A DNA stretch of 64,000 nt from Mobilicoccus massiliensis (GCF_000826525.2 NZ_LN651323.1:1-64000); one strand, 5' to 3'. Positions 28,728-37,856 are shown, counted from the first letter of the stretch. Numbers and translations are program-made. The notes: a model not told the origin generated them from the letters alone.

Positions 28728-28997
28728 CGAAGGGCTGAGGACACGAGGGAGCGCTAGCGACCGAGGCCCGGAGGCCCGAGGAGGTCGTTCTATCCAGCAC
28801 AGAACGACTGACGAAGGGCTGAGGACACGAGGGAGCGCTAGCGACCGAGGCCCGGAGGCCCGAGGAGGTCGTTCCATCCAGCACAGAACGACTGACGAGA
28901 GGCCGAGGACACGAGGGAGCGCTAGCGACCGAGGCCCGGAGGCCCGAGGAAGTCGTTCCATCCGGCACAGAACGACTGACGAAGGGCTGAGGACACG
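28714..28997. repeat. 84-bp tandem repeat, 3.4 copies, overlapping the mmsA 3' end
   Basis: Copies start at 28714, 28798, 28882 and 28966, and the last is partial. The period is exactly 84 bp. Each copy begins with CACAGAACGACTGA, which in the first copy is the coding end and stop of mmsA, and contains GAGCGCTAGCGACC and GGCCCGGAGGCCC. GAACGAC near the start pairs with GTCGTTC near the end, so each unit can fold. The few differences between copies suggest recent amplification. Confidence 0.9.
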
Positions 28998-29078
28998 CGT
29001 CCCACGTGGGCGGAACCCCGCCGGATCGTGACCGATCCGGCGGGGTTCACGTCTTGGCGGGGCGTGTCGGGGCTCTGG

Positions 29079-30134
29079 TCAGCGCACGGTCGTGGAACGG
29101 ATGGCGAGGCGGGGATGGGTCGTGACGGCGGTCTGCTCTGTGGGCTTCTGCCCACCGGGGTCCTCGGCGGTGTCGCTCGCGTTTCGACCCGGCGACGTGT
29201 TCGGTGAATCGGACGCGGCGTGGGTGGCGTTCTCCAGCGCTGCCAGGGTGGCGGCCGCCAGTGCGCGCGGATCCTGGGAGACGCTCGTGAGGCCGATGGT
29301 CGAGAGTCTCGCCGTTCGGGTGTCGTCGTAGCCCACGACCGCGATGTCGCCGGGCACGGCGACGCCGGCGGCGCGCAGGGTGAGCAGGAGTCCGATCGCG
29401 GCCATGTCGTTGTACGCGACGACCGCGGTGGGCCGGGCTGCCGAGTCGTGCTCGAGCAGGCGTTCGGCGGCGGCGATACCTGCCTCTTCCGTGACGCCAC
29501 CGTGGGCGACCCGGGGCGTCAGCCCGTGGCGGTGCATCGCGTCGCGATAGGCCTCAGCGCGGGTCACGGCCATGACACCGTCGGCGCCGTCGACGTGGAG
29601 GATGTCGCGGTGGCCGAGCGCCACGAGGTGATCGACGGCGAGAGCCATACCGGCGGCCTCGTCGGTCGAGACGACCCCCACTCCCGCCGCCCGCAGCGGT
29701 GATCCGAGCACGACGACGGGCACCTGCGCCGCCCACCCCGTGAGCGCGGCCTCGTCCACCTCGGGGCTGATGAGCACGAGCGCGGAGCACCGGTCGCGCA
29801 GCAGGGCCTCGACTGCGGCGTCGGGCCCGCGCGTCGCGGTGATCGCCGACAACACGAGATCGACGCCCCGCTCGGACGCCGCTTCGTACAGCGCCTCGAC
29901 GACGTCGGCGTGGAACGCCTGCGCCGGCCGGAACGTCACCCCGACCGCACGGGAACGGGATTCGCGCAGCAGGCGCGCCCGGTGGTCGACGCGGTACCCG
30001 AGTTCGGCCGCGGTGGCGACCACACGCTCACGCGTCGCCTCCGACACTCCCGCCTCGCCGCGAAGGGCCACCGACGCCGTCGACGTCGACACCCCCGCCG
30101 CCTTCGCCACGTCGACGATCGTCACCCGCGCCAT
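29079..30134 (-). CDS. LacI-family transcriptional regulator
   Basis: 351 residues from ATG 30134, with GAGGGAGG upstream. The N-terminal LacI helix-turn-helix (VTIVDVAKAAGVSTSTASVAL) is followed by a periplasmic-binding-protein-like effector domain (AVGVTFRPAQ, VVSTDEAAGMALAVDHLVALGHRDI, VVGYDDTRTARLSTIGLTSV). The C-terminal 45 residues are low in complexity. It is divergent from the dehydrogenase at 30284. The gap holds two LacI-type CCGGAACGTTC sites, so it probably represses that operon and itself. Its ligand is likely a sugar or cyclitol. Confidence 0.9.
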   Translation of the reverse strand: MARVTIVDVAKAAGVSTSTASVALRGEAGVSEATRERVVATAAELGYRVDHRARLLRESRSRAVGVTFRPAQAFHADVVEALYEAASERGVDLVLSAITATRGPDAAVEALLRDRCSALVLISPEVDEAALTGWAAQVPVVVLGSPLRAAGVGVVSTDEAAGMALAVDHLVALGHRDILHVDGADGVMAVTRAEAYRDAMHRHGLTPRVAHGGVTEEAGIAAAERLLEHDSAARPTAVVAYNDMAAIGLLLTLRAAGVAVPGDIAVVGYDDTRTARLSTIGLTSVSQDPRALAAATLAALENATHAASDSPNTSPGRNASDTAEDPGGQKPTEQTAVTTHPRLAIRSTTVR

Positions 30135-30182
30135 ATCCGCCTCCCTCGTCGAGCCTCCTCGCCCACGAGGGACGCCGGACAG

Positions 30183-30196
30183 ATTGTCTTGACAAA
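30183..30196. promoter_or_regulatory. Predicted IolR operator 2
   Basis: ATTGT-CTTG-ACAAA. The -35-like TTGACA at 30189-30194 lies inside the site. It is 88 bases upstream of the dehydrogenase at 30284, next to the LacI sites. Confidence 0.65.
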
Positions 30197-30212
30197 CCCT
30201 TGCGGGGCGTCG

Positions 30213-30251
30213 CCGGAACGTTCTAGTCTCACCGTACCGGAACGTTCCGGT
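30213..30251. promoter_or_regulatory. Pair of LacI-type operators
   Basis: ACCGGAACGTTCCGGT at 30236-30251 is a perfect 16-bp palindrome with a central CG, as LacI-family proteins prefer. A second copy, CCGGAACGTTCTAG, is at 30213-30226. The centres are 24 bp apart, in the gap between the LacI gene and its divergent target. Confidence 0.75.
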
Positions 30252-30283
30252 TCCCCTCGGCACCATGACGAAGGAGTCATCCC

Positions 30284-31465
30284 ATGGCCGACCAGATCAG
30301 CGTGGCCGTCATCGGCGCCGGCATGGCCGGACGCTCGCACGCCGCCGCGTACCGCAACGCCGGAACCCTGTGGGGCAGCGAGCTGCCGCCGATCCGGCTC
30401 GCCGCGATCGTCGACAGCAACGCCGAACTCGGTGAGGACGCCGCTCGTCGCTACGGGTACGAGAGGTACTACTCCAGCGTCGAGGAGCTCGCGGCCGACG
30501 ACAGCATCGATGCCGTCAGCGTCGTCGTCGGCAACGATCTGCACCTGCCGTTCTCCACGCTCATGCTCGAATCCGGCAAGCACGTGCTGTGCGAGAAGCC
30601 CCTGGCCGGCAACCTCGCCGACGCGCGTCGGATGGCCGAGCTCGAGAAGAACACCGACCTCATCACCGCGACCGGGTACACCTACCGCCGGGTCGCCGCG
30701 GTCGGCGCGATTCGCAACCGCATCGCGAACGGCGACCTCGGCGATCTCTCGGTCATCGACGGCCGGTACTGGTGCGACTACTCCTGCGACCCAGACGGCC
30801 CGCTGACCTGGCGTTACCTCGGCGAGCCCGGGTCCGGTGCCCTCGCCGACATCGGCACCCACCTCATCGACATGCTCGAACACGTGACGAACGGCCGCAT
30901 CGTCTCGGTCAGCGGCGGCAGCCTCGTCACCGCCATCCCGACCCGACCCATCCCGCTCGGCATGGTCGTCGGTCACGGCAGGGCCGAGGTGAGCGACGAA
31001 CGCGGCGCCGTGACGAACGAGGACACCGCCTCCTTCGTCGCCCGCTTCGACAACGGGCTCTCGGCCACGATCTCCTGCTCGCGCACCGCTTTCGGCATGC
31101 CCAACGGCATGTCGTTCGCCATCCACGGCACCCGGGGCATGGCCGCCTTCGACTGGCACCGCCCCGCCGAGTACACCCTCGGTGGCGCCGCCGGGGACTT
31201 CCCCTCCGGCCCGCGTCAGGTTCTCGTCGGCCCGACGGATCCGTACTTCGGCGGCGGTTACCCGATGCAGGCCCCGGCCAACGGCTCCGGCAACGCCGAG
31301 TCGTTCGCGTACCAGGCCCGGGCCTTCCTCGATCAGATCGTCGGCCTCGACGAGGTTCCCACGTGCGCGACCTGGGCCGACGGACTGCACACCCTCGAGG
31401 TCGTCGACGCCGTCGTGCGCTCCGACGCCACCGGCGGCGGGGTCGTCGACGTGCCCGCCGCCTGA
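30284..31465 (+). CDS. Gfo/Idh/MocA-family dehydrogenase (levoglucosan/glycoside-dehydrogenase-like)
   Basis: 393 residues. The N-terminal NAD-binding motif is VAVIGAGMAGRSHAAAYR, and HVLCEKPLAGN holds the catalytic Lys. The C-terminal domain has PDGPLTWRYLGEPGSGALAD, then IGTHLIDML with the catalytic His region. The long form with the L-T/S-W-R-Y-G-S-G segment recalls levoglucosan and glycoside 3-dehydrogenases more than classical IolG. It probably oxidises a ring hydroxyl of an inositol or glycoside. It pairs with the TIM-barrel gene 61 bases downstream and is under LacI and probably IolR control. It is a distant paralog of the gene at 36669. Confidence 0.8.
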   Translation: MADQISVAVIGAGMAGRSHAAAYRNAGTLWGSELPPIRLAAIVDSNAELGEDAARRYGYERYYSSVEELAADDSIDAVSVVVGNDLHLPFSTLMLESGKHVLCEKPLAGNLADARRMAELEKNTDLITATGYTYRRVAAVGAIRNRIANGDLGDLSVIDGRYWCDYSCDPDGPLTWRYLGEPGSGALADIGTHLIDMLEHVTNGRIVSVSGGSLVTAIPTRPIPLGMVVGHGRAEVSDERGAVTNEDTASFVARFDNGLSATISCSRTAFGMPNGMSFAIHGTRGMAAFDWHRPAEYTLGGAAGDFPSGPRQVLVGPTDPYFGGGYPMQAPANGSGNAESFAYQARAFLDQIVGLDEVPTCATWADGLHTLEVVDAVVRSDATGGGVVDVPAA

Positions 31466-31526
31466 CACCCGCACCACACGCGACGACACCCTCGACCCTT
31501 TCCAACACCGCTCACCAGGAGTCACG

Positions 31527-32522
31527 ATGAAATTCGGCGCCTACACCGCGTGCCTGTCCGACAAGTCGCTGCCCGAAGCCCTCGAGATCCTCACAGGCAT
31601 GGGCCTCACCTCCGCGGAGGTGAACTCCGGCGGGTTCATTCCTGCGCCGCACTGCCCGGTGGACGCGATCCTCGCCTCGGAGTCCGCACGCCGTGACTAC
31701 CTGAAGATCTTCGAGGACGCAGGGGTCGAACTCACGGCGCTCAACTGCAACGGCAACCCGCTCTCGCCGCTGCCGAACGAGGGACTCAAGCACGCCGACG
31801 ACCTGCGCCGTTCCATCGAGGCCGCCGGCAGGCTCGGCGTGAAGCACGTCATCACGATGTCCGGCCTGCCCGGCACCGACCCGACCGCGAAGTACCCGAC
31901 GTGGGTCATCAACGCCTGGAACGGCATCGACATGGAGATCCTCGACTACCAGTGGAGCGTCGCCGTGCCGTTCTGGAAGGAGATCGACGAGCTCGCGCGC
32001 AGGTGGGACGTGCGGGTCGCCATCGAACTGCACCCGCGCAACCTCGTCTTCAACGCGACGACCTTCCAGCGCCTCATCGCCGAGACCGGCGCGACCAACG
32101 TCGGCGTCGAGATGGACACCAGTCACCTCATGTGGCAGCAGATGGACGTTCCGACAGTCATCCGCACCCTGGGCGACCGCATCTTCTTCGCCGCCGCGAA
32201 GGACATCAAGCTCTTCGACGGGGTGAAGACGAAGGGCGTCCTCGACGTCGACTTCGGCAAGGTCCCCGCCGACGCCGAGAACAAGACCCCCGTCGCGTAC
32301 GGGTACTGGTGCAACTCCTGGCCGTCGGACCCGGCCTGGCGATTCGTCGCCGTCGGCGTCGGCCACGAGGAGGACTACTGGGTGGAGGTGCTCACCGCGC
32401 TCAAGGAGGTCGACCCCGAGATGGTCGTCAACATCGAGCACGAGGACGCCGAGATGAGCACCCTCGACGGTCTCGGCTTCGCGGCCAAGACCCTGCTCGC
32501 GGCAGCCGAGAAGGTCGGCTGA
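31527..32522 (+). CDS. TIM-barrel sugar isomerase/epimerase-like protein
   Basis: 331 residues. AP-endonuclease-2-type TIM barrel: metal ligands are likely in VAIELHPRNLVFN (Glu, His), VGVEMDTSHLMWQ (Asp, His), KDIKLF and VVNIEHEDAEM (Glu). The family includes IolE, IolI, IolH and the enzymes that split 3-keto-glycosides. It shares a set of motifs (SGLP, GNPL, DTSH or DPSH, AVG) with the gene at 44585, so both are paralogs and each is paired with a dehydrogenase. It probably rearranges or eliminates from the keto product of the upstream gene. A 16-bp terminator follows. Confidence 0.75.
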   Translation: MKFGAYTACLSDKSLPEALEILTGMGLTSAEVNSGGFIPAPHCPVDAILASESARRDYLKIFEDAGVELTALNCNGNPLSPLPNEGLKHADDLRRSIEAAGRLGVKHVITMSGLPGTDPTAKYPTWVINAWNGIDMEILDYQWSVAVPFWKEIDELARRWDVRVAIELHPRNLVFNATTFQRLIAETGATNVGVEMDTSHLMWQQMDVPTVIRTLGDRIFFAAAKDIKLFDGVKTKGVLDVDFGKVPADAENKTPVAYGYWCNSWPSDPAWRFVAVGVGHEEDYWVEVLTALKEVDPEMVVNIEHEDAEMSTLDGLGFAAKTLLAAAEKVG

Positions 32523-32576
32523 CCACCGACGTCACACCGTGAGGGCAGTTCCCTGAACCGCCCGTCCCGGGCCCCC

Positions 32577-32613
32577 GAGACTCCCGGCCGGAGACCATCC
32601 GGCCGGGAGTCTC
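32577..32613 (+). terminator. Terminator after the 30284-32522 operon
   Basis: Arms 32577-32592 and 32598-32613 pair perfectly over 16 bp with a 5-base loop. Confidence 0.8.
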
Positions 32614-32784
32614 GTCATCGTGAAGGTGGTGACGGCCGAGGGCGCTCTCGCGACCCGCGATGCTGTGTCATGAGGCGGGGATCTCGTTGTCAGAGACGGT
32701 GATGGTGCTGCCAACCCGAGCGCCTCGCCTGGGACGTCGGGGCAGCCCAGCCCGCTGGAGGCAGTCCTTCATTGATTTCAAAAC

Positions 32785-32823
32785 ATATGACTCCATGAGC
32801 ATCATGGTGCTTATCAGTCATAT
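32785..32823. promoter_or_regulatory. AT-rich inverted repeat upstream of the AlbA/Schlafen-type gene
   Basis: ATATGACT at 32785-32792 pairs exactly with AGTCATAT at 32816-32823, and inner AGCA/TGCT also pair. It lies 13 bases before the ATG of the regulator gene and is far richer in AT than its surroundings. It is probably the gene's own operator or promoter. Confidence 0.5.
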
Positions 32824-32835
32824 CTATGCGAAACT

Positions 32836-34483
32836 ATGACGCAAGGATACGCGCGACCTGATCCGTGGCGGCGAGACACTGACGACCGAGTTCAAGTCTC
32901 ACCTCAACGATCGTGAACTGACCAAGGCCGTCGCCTGTCTGGCGAACGCCCAGGGAGGAACGCTCCTTCTCGGCGTGGACGACGACGGCCAGGTTGTGGG
33001 GGCGCGGGATCGGCCCGGCGGCCACAGGGATCCGGTGCGCGTGGCGGCGTACGTCCAGAACAGCACGGATCCCCCTCTTGGTGTCGAGGCTCGACTGGAG
33101 GACATCGAGGGGCGGGCCGTGTTCCGAATCGATGTGCCTCGGGCGACGCCCGGTCCAGTCGCCACCAAGGACGGGTATTACACGAAGCGTGTCCTCGACA
33201 CCCTCGGCCAACCCCAGTGCGTGCCCATGTCCCCGCAGGAGATCGTGAGCTTGGGAATGTTGACCCGCGGACAGGACTACGCAGCTGCCGCCGCCACGGG
33301 TGCCACCCACGCGGACCTCGACCCTGCCGAGTTCGATCGCTATCGCCGCCTCTGCAGCCTCACCGGCGACAGCACGGCGTCACTGCAAGACGAGGACATC
33401 CTCAGGGCGCTCGGCTTGGTTCCCATCGGTTCGCCACTCAGTCTCGGGGCCATCCTGCTGTTCGGCAGACCCGCCGCCATATCGCGATGGGTGCCCAACG
33501 CCGAGTTCGTCTTCCAGGATCTGCGAAAGGGTGAGAGCGCAGCCAATGACCGCATCGTCGGCCCACTCCTTCGCGTCAGCGAGACGCTGCAAGCACTCAT
33601 CGATGCGCGGAACAGCGTGACCGAGCTGATGGCGGGGATCCACCGCGTCGAGGTTTCACTCATTCCGTCCGTCACCCGACGCGAAGCAGTCGCGAACGCC
33701 ATCGTGCACCGTGACTACTCGGCGCTGGGGCCCACGAGGGTGCAGATCGACGACGCAGAGTTCGTCGTCAGCAGCCCAGAAGGTCTACCTCCGGGGGTCA
33801 CTATTCAGAACATCCTCAACGAGTCGCGTCCTCGGAGCCCGATCCTGGCCGATGCCTTCAAACGGGCGGGGCTGGTCGAGCGCAAGGGCAAGGGCGTCAA
33901 CGAGATGTTCGAACAGCAGCTGCGCGCCGGTCGCGACGCCCCGAGCTACGCACGATCCACGACGAACTCGGTCATGGTCTCCGTTCCCCTCGGTACGGCC
34001 GACCTCGATTTGGTCCGCTTCCTGCTCACGTTCGAGAACGAGCAACAGCGCCCCCTCGGACTGGACCAGTTGCGGGTGATGCACGAGATCAAGGAAATGG
34101 GGTCAGCCACGCCCGGTGAGCTTGCCGTATCGCTGTCCATGCTCCCCGCCGTCGCGCGCAACACCTCCACCCAACTCGTCGAAATGGGAATTCTGGAGGC
34201 ACGAGGTGTGGGCCGTAGCCGACGGCTTCATCTGACCCCGCGCTTCTACGACCTCGCGCAGGACCGGAGCGCGTACGTCAGAGTCAAGGGGGCAGACCCG
34301 ATCCAGCAACAACGGATGATCCGTGACTACGTGGATGCGTATGGGTCGATCACCCGGTCGCAGGCAGCCGGGCTGTGTCAGTTGTCGCCGACGCAGGCAA
34401 GGGCAGTGCTCAAGCGCATGGTCGACCGGGACGAGTTGCGACTGGTCGGGGAGCGCCGCGGCGCCAAGTACACACGCCCGTGA
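32836..34483 (+). CDS. AlbA_2/Schlafen-domain ATP-binding regulator (start frame doubtful)
   Basis: The main frame reads DLIRGGETLTTEFKSHLN and KAVACLANAQGGTLLLGVDD, the AlbA_2 DNA-binding domain. Next come RVEVSLIPSVTRREAVANAIVHRDYSALG and KGKGVNEMFEQQL, the RecG-like HATPase part, then two winged-helix stretches near the C-terminus. This is the COG2865 class of predicted regulators. No ATG, GTG or TTG opens this frame before residue 45. ATG 32836 fits the expected start, but one base too many near 32853 separates it from the domain. The first in-frame GTG (32975) would cut the AlbA domain. The gene sits alone inside the inositol cluster and looks inserted. Confidence 0.7.
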
Positions 34484-34598
34484 GCGGAGAGGTGTCCCTC
34501 GAGATTGCCCGGGAACGAGCCGAGCGGTGGGCTGGCAGGAGGACTCTCAGCCGCAGGTACAGACCGTGGCTCCGCACCCATCCTGTACCTAATGACCT

Positions 34599-34612
34599 AT
34601 TGACCGAACATT
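34599..34612. promoter_or_regulatory. Predicted IolR operator 3
   Basis: ATTGA-CCGA-ACATT. Its reverse complement matches operator 4 at 12 of 14 positions. It lies 68 bases before the IolE-like gene at 34680. Confidence 0.55.
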
Positions 34613-34679
34613 TTTCTGCGATAGGTTGATCTCGACACGTCACCGCGGACGATCGGGACACCCCGAGGAGGGCTTTCCA

Positions 34680-35612
34680 ATGGCGGAATCCAAGGCTCGC
34701 AACACCGACCCTCGCTACTCCAGGCTCGCGATCGGGGTGTGTCCCGATCAGTGGGGCGTGTGGTTCCCGCAGGATCCCAAGCAGATTCCCTGGCAGACGG
34801 CGTTGGCCGAGATGCAGCAGGCCGGGTTCTCGATCATGGAGACCGGGCCCTTCGGCTACTTCCCCACCGACCCGGCGGAGCTGAAGCGGGTCATGGACGA
34901 CCACGGCTTCCAGGTCGTCGCCGGCACCGGCTGGGGCATCCTCCACAAGGAGGAGGCCTGGGCCGAGACCGAGAAGACCTTCCGCGCGATCGGCGAGACC
35001 CACGCCGCGGTCGGCGCCGAGTACGTCGTGCACCTGCCCCCGCTGTTCCGCGACGACAAGACGTGGGAGTTCACCGACGACCGCGTGCTCTCCCCGGAGG
35101 CGTGGGACCTCTACATCGCCAACGCCGACCGCCTCGGCCGCATGATGAAGGACGACTACGGCCTCAAGATGGTGCTGCACCCGCACGGCGACAGCCACAT
35201 CGAGACCCGCGAGGACATCGACCGCATCTTCGGCGCCACCGATCCCGACTACGTCGGCTTCTGCCTCGACACCGGTCACATCGTCTACGGCCAGTCCGAC
35301 CCGATCGACATCATCAAGGACTACCCCGAGCGCATCGACTACGTGCACATCAAGGCGATGGACGCCGACCTCGTCAAGCAGGCCCACGACGACGACTGGC
35401 CGTTCGGTCAGGCCGTGGCCAAGGGCTGCTCGGTCGCCCCGCCCGCCGGTGAGCCGAAGATGCCCGGGCTCATCGAGGCGCTCGCCGACCTCGACAAGGA
35501 CCTCTACGTCATCTGCGAGCAGGACATGTACCCCTGCGACCCGAGCTACCCCCTGCCCAACGCCATCAAGACGCGCGAGTACCTGGCCGAGTGCGGCCTC
35601 GGCCTCAAGTGA
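34680..35612 (+). CDS. IolE/MocC-like TIM-barrel dehydratase
   Basis: 310 residues from ATG 34680, preceded by GAGGAGGG. The opening IGVCPDQWGVWFPQDPKQIPW and GFSIMETGPFGYFPTDP are the usual start of IolE/MocC proteins. VLHPHGDSHIETREDID, GFCLDTGHIVYG and DYVHIKAMDAD carry the metal-binding His, Asp and Glu. IolE removes water from 2-keto-myo-inositol to give the trione that IolD opens. A second IolE is encoded at 47766, so this copy may serve another inosose isomer. It leads the operon with two dehydrogenases and iolH. Confidence 0.8.
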   Translation: MAESKARNTDPRYSRLAIGVCPDQWGVWFPQDPKQIPWQTALAEMQQAGFSIMETGPFGYFPTDPAELKRVMDDHGFQVVAGTGWGILHKEEAWAETEKTFRAIGETHAAVGAEYVVHLPPLFRDDKTWEFTDDRVLSPEAWDLYIANADRLGRMMKDDYGLKMVLHPHGDSHIETREDIDRIFGATDPDYVGFCLDTGHIVYGQSDPIDIIKDYPERIDYVHIKAMDADLVKQAHDDDWPFGQAVAKGCSVAPPAGEPKMPGLIEALADLDKDLYVICEQDMYPCDPSYPLPNAIKTREYLAECGLGLK

Positions 35613-35650
35613 CGACCACGAGCTCACGCGACGAGAGAAGAGGACCAGCC

Positions 35651-36655
35651 ATGGCAGTACGTATCGGCATGATCGGCCCCGGAGGCATGGGTCAGGCCCA
35701 CCTCGACCGCATCCGCACGGTCATCGCGGGCGGCGAGCTCGTCGGCGTCTCCGACATCGCGGCCGACAACGTCAAGACCGTCTCGGAGAAGTACGGCGTC
35801 CGCGGGTTCGACAGCTCCGCCGAACTCATCGGCTCACCCGACGTCGACGCCGTGATGATCTGCAGCTACGGCCCGGCCCACGCCGAGGACGTCATCGCCT
35901 GCATCGAGGCTGGCAAGCCGGTGTTCTGCGAGAAGCCGCTCACCCCCGACGCCGAGAGCGCGCTGCGCATCATGGAGGCCGAGCAGAAGGCCGGGCGTCG
36001 TCTCGTCACGGTCGGGTTCATGCGCCGGTTCGACCGCTCCTACCAGGAGATGAAGGCGGTCCTCGACTCCGGCGAGGTCGGCGAGACCCTCATCATCCAC
36101 AACCGCCACCGCAACCCCACCGTGCCCGAGCGGTACACGTGGGACATGGCGATCAACGACACCGGCATCCACGAGATCGACACGATGCGGTGGCTCACCG
36201 GCGAGGAGATCGTCTCGGTACGCGTCGACAAGCCGAAGAAGACCTCCTACCGCTTCGAGCACCTGCAGGATCCTCTGATCCTCATCATGGAGACGTCCTC
36301 GGGCATCTGGATCGACGACGAGATCTTCGTCAACGACCAGCACTCCTACGACATCCAGTGCGAGGCCGTCGCCGAACTCGGCACGATCCGGCTCTCCGAC
36401 CAGCAGGTCATCGAACGCACCGGCAAGATCGGCCGCCACCACGTGCTGACGATGGACCACAACGAGCGCTTCGGCGCCGCGTTCGTCACCGAGGTCCAGC
36501 AGTGGATCTCCGCGGTCGCGGCCGGTGAGCACGCCGGGTCGACGTCGTGGGACGGCTACGCCGCCGCCTGCGTGTGCGACGCCGGAGTGCGGGCCCTGCA
36601 GTCCGACGGTTGGGTGCCGGTCGAGATGATCGACAAGCCCGACTTCTACGCCTGA
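35651..36655 (+). CDS. iolG: Inositol 2-dehydrogenase-like Gfo/Idh/MocA protein
   Basis: 334 residues. The NAD-binding start IGMIGPGGMGQAHLDRI, the catalytic Lys in VFCEKPLTPD, the IolG-typical GFMRRFDRSYQEMK and the DTGIHEIDTMRWL segment with the catalytic Asp and His all match myo-inositol 2-dehydrogenases. It oxidises the axial hydroxyl of inositol to 2-keto-myo-inositol (or another isomer) with NAD. It is 38 bases after the IolE-like gene. A second strong IolG candidate is at 48669, so substrates may be divided between them. Confidence 0.85.
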   Translation: MAVRIGMIGPGGMGQAHLDRIRTVIAGGELVGVSDIAADNVKTVSEKYGVRGFDSSAELIGSPDVDAVMICSYGPAHAEDVIACIEAGKPVFCEKPLTPDAESALRIMEAEQKAGRRLVTVGFMRRFDRSYQEMKAVLDSGEVGETLIIHNRHRNPTVPERYTWDMAINDTGIHEIDTMRWLTGEEIVSVRVDKPKKTSYRFEHLQDPLILIMETSSGIWIDDEIFVNDQHSYDIQCEAVAELGTIRLSDQQVIERTGKIGRHHVLTMDHNERFGAAFVTEVQQWISAVAAGEHAGSTSWDGYAAACVCDAGVRALQSDGWVPVEMIDKPDFYA

Positions 36656-36668
36656 GCACGAGGACGAC

Positions 36669-37856
36669 ATGACACGACAGATCGGTATCGGCGTCATCAG
36701 CCTGGGCTGGATGGGCCGCCTCCACACCCGCGCCTACAAGCAGATCCGCGAGCGCTACCCCGAACTCGGCATCGAGCCGCGACTCGTCGCGACGGCCGAC
36801 CGCGTCGAGGCGTTCCGCGACGAGGCCACCGAGAACCTCGGTTTCGAGCGCGCCTACGCCGACTATCACGACCTTCTCGCCGACCCCGACGTCGAACTCG
36901 TCTCGATCTGCGGCCCCAACTTCCTCCACCACGAGATGGCGCTCGCGGCGATCGAGGCGGGCAAGCCGTTCTGGATCGAGAAGCCGATGGGCGTCAACGC
37001 GCGGCAGAGCAGAGAGATCGCGCTCGCCGCCCAGAAGGCCGGGCTGCGCACGGCCGTCGGGTTCAACTACCGCCACACCCCCGCGATCATGCACGCACGC
37101 GCCCTCGTCGCCGACGGCCGGCTCGGCCGCGTGACCAACGTGCGCTCCTGGTGGATCGCCGACTACGCCTCCGCCGAGGACGGCCCCCTCACCTGGCGTT
37201 ACTCCCGCGAGCAGGGTGGCTCCGGAGTCTTCGGCGACCTTCTCAGCCACGGCTTCGACCTCGTGCAGTTCGTCGTCGGAGACCGCATCAGCTCGATCAG
37301 CGCGACCTCGGGCACGTTCGTCACCGAGCGTCCCAAGGGGTTGGCCGCCACGATCGGCCACGGCAAGGTGCCGGTCACGAAGGAGAAGTACCCCGTCGAG
37401 AACGAGGACTACGGCGCCGCCCTCGCCCGCTTCGACTCCGGCATCATCGGCACGTTCGAGGCCAACCGCGTCGCCCACGGCCCCCGCGCCGAGTACGTCG
37501 TCGAGGTGTACGGCACCAAGGGCAGCCTGCGGTGGAACTACGAGAACCACATGCACCTCGAGGTCCTCATCGACGACGACAACCCCCGCCACCACGGGTA
37601 CACGCGCATCATGTCGGATGCCTCCCACGGCGACTTCGGCCGGTTCCAGCCCGGGCCGGGCCAGCTCATGGGGTTCGACGACATGAAGACCGTCGAGGCC
37701 GCGCAGTTCTGCGAATCGGTGCTCGAGGACGAGCAGCTCGCCCCCTCGGCCGCCGACGCCTGGGCGGCCGCCGAGTGCGACGAGGCCTGCGTGGCCTCCG
37801 CCGCCGACGGCACCTGGCACGACGTCCCCCGCGTCGAGGGCCCGACGACGATCTGA
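36669..37856 (+). CDS. Gfo/Idh/MocA-family dehydrogenase, long form
   Basis: 395 residues, 13 bases after the preceding dehydrogenase. The start IGVISLGWMGRLHTRAYKQI is followed by FWIEKPMGVN with the catalytic Lys, GFNYRHTP, and PLTWRYSREQGGSGVFGD, then LLSHGFDLVQF. It has the same architecture as the gene at 30284 (PLTWRY, GSG, then a loop with GHGK) and belongs with levoglucosan- or glycoside-dehydrogenase-like members. The substrate is unknown; scyllo- or chiro-inositol, or a glycoside, would fit the context. Confidence 0.78.
   Translation: MTRQIGIGVISLGWMGRLHTRAYKQIRERYPELGIEPRLVATADRVEAFRDEATENLGFERAYADYHDLLADPDVELVSICGPNFLHHEMALAAIEAGKPFWIEKPMGVNARQSREIALAAQKAGLRTAVGFNYRHTPAIMHARALVADGRLGRVTNVRSWWIADYASAEDGPLTWRYSREQGGSGVFGDLLSHGFDLVQFVVGDRISSISATSGTFVTERPKGLAATIGHGKVPVTKEKYPVENEDYGAALARFDSGIIGTFEANRVAHGPRAEYVVEVYGTKGSLRWNYENHMHLEVLIDDDNPRHHGYTRIMSDASHGDFGRFQPGPGQLMGFDDMKTVEAAQFCESVLEDEQLAPSAADAWAAAECDEACVASAADGTWHDVPRVEGPTTI

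Noticed and set aside
28699-28968. Minus-strand frame with three 28-residue repeats in the 84-bp array
   Set aside because: The repeat period is a multiple of three, so any open frame will repeat. There is no ribosome site, and the frame overlaps the mmsA end.
28714-28997. CRISPR array
   Set aside because: The whole 84-bp unit is repeated, including what would be spacers, and no cas genes are near.
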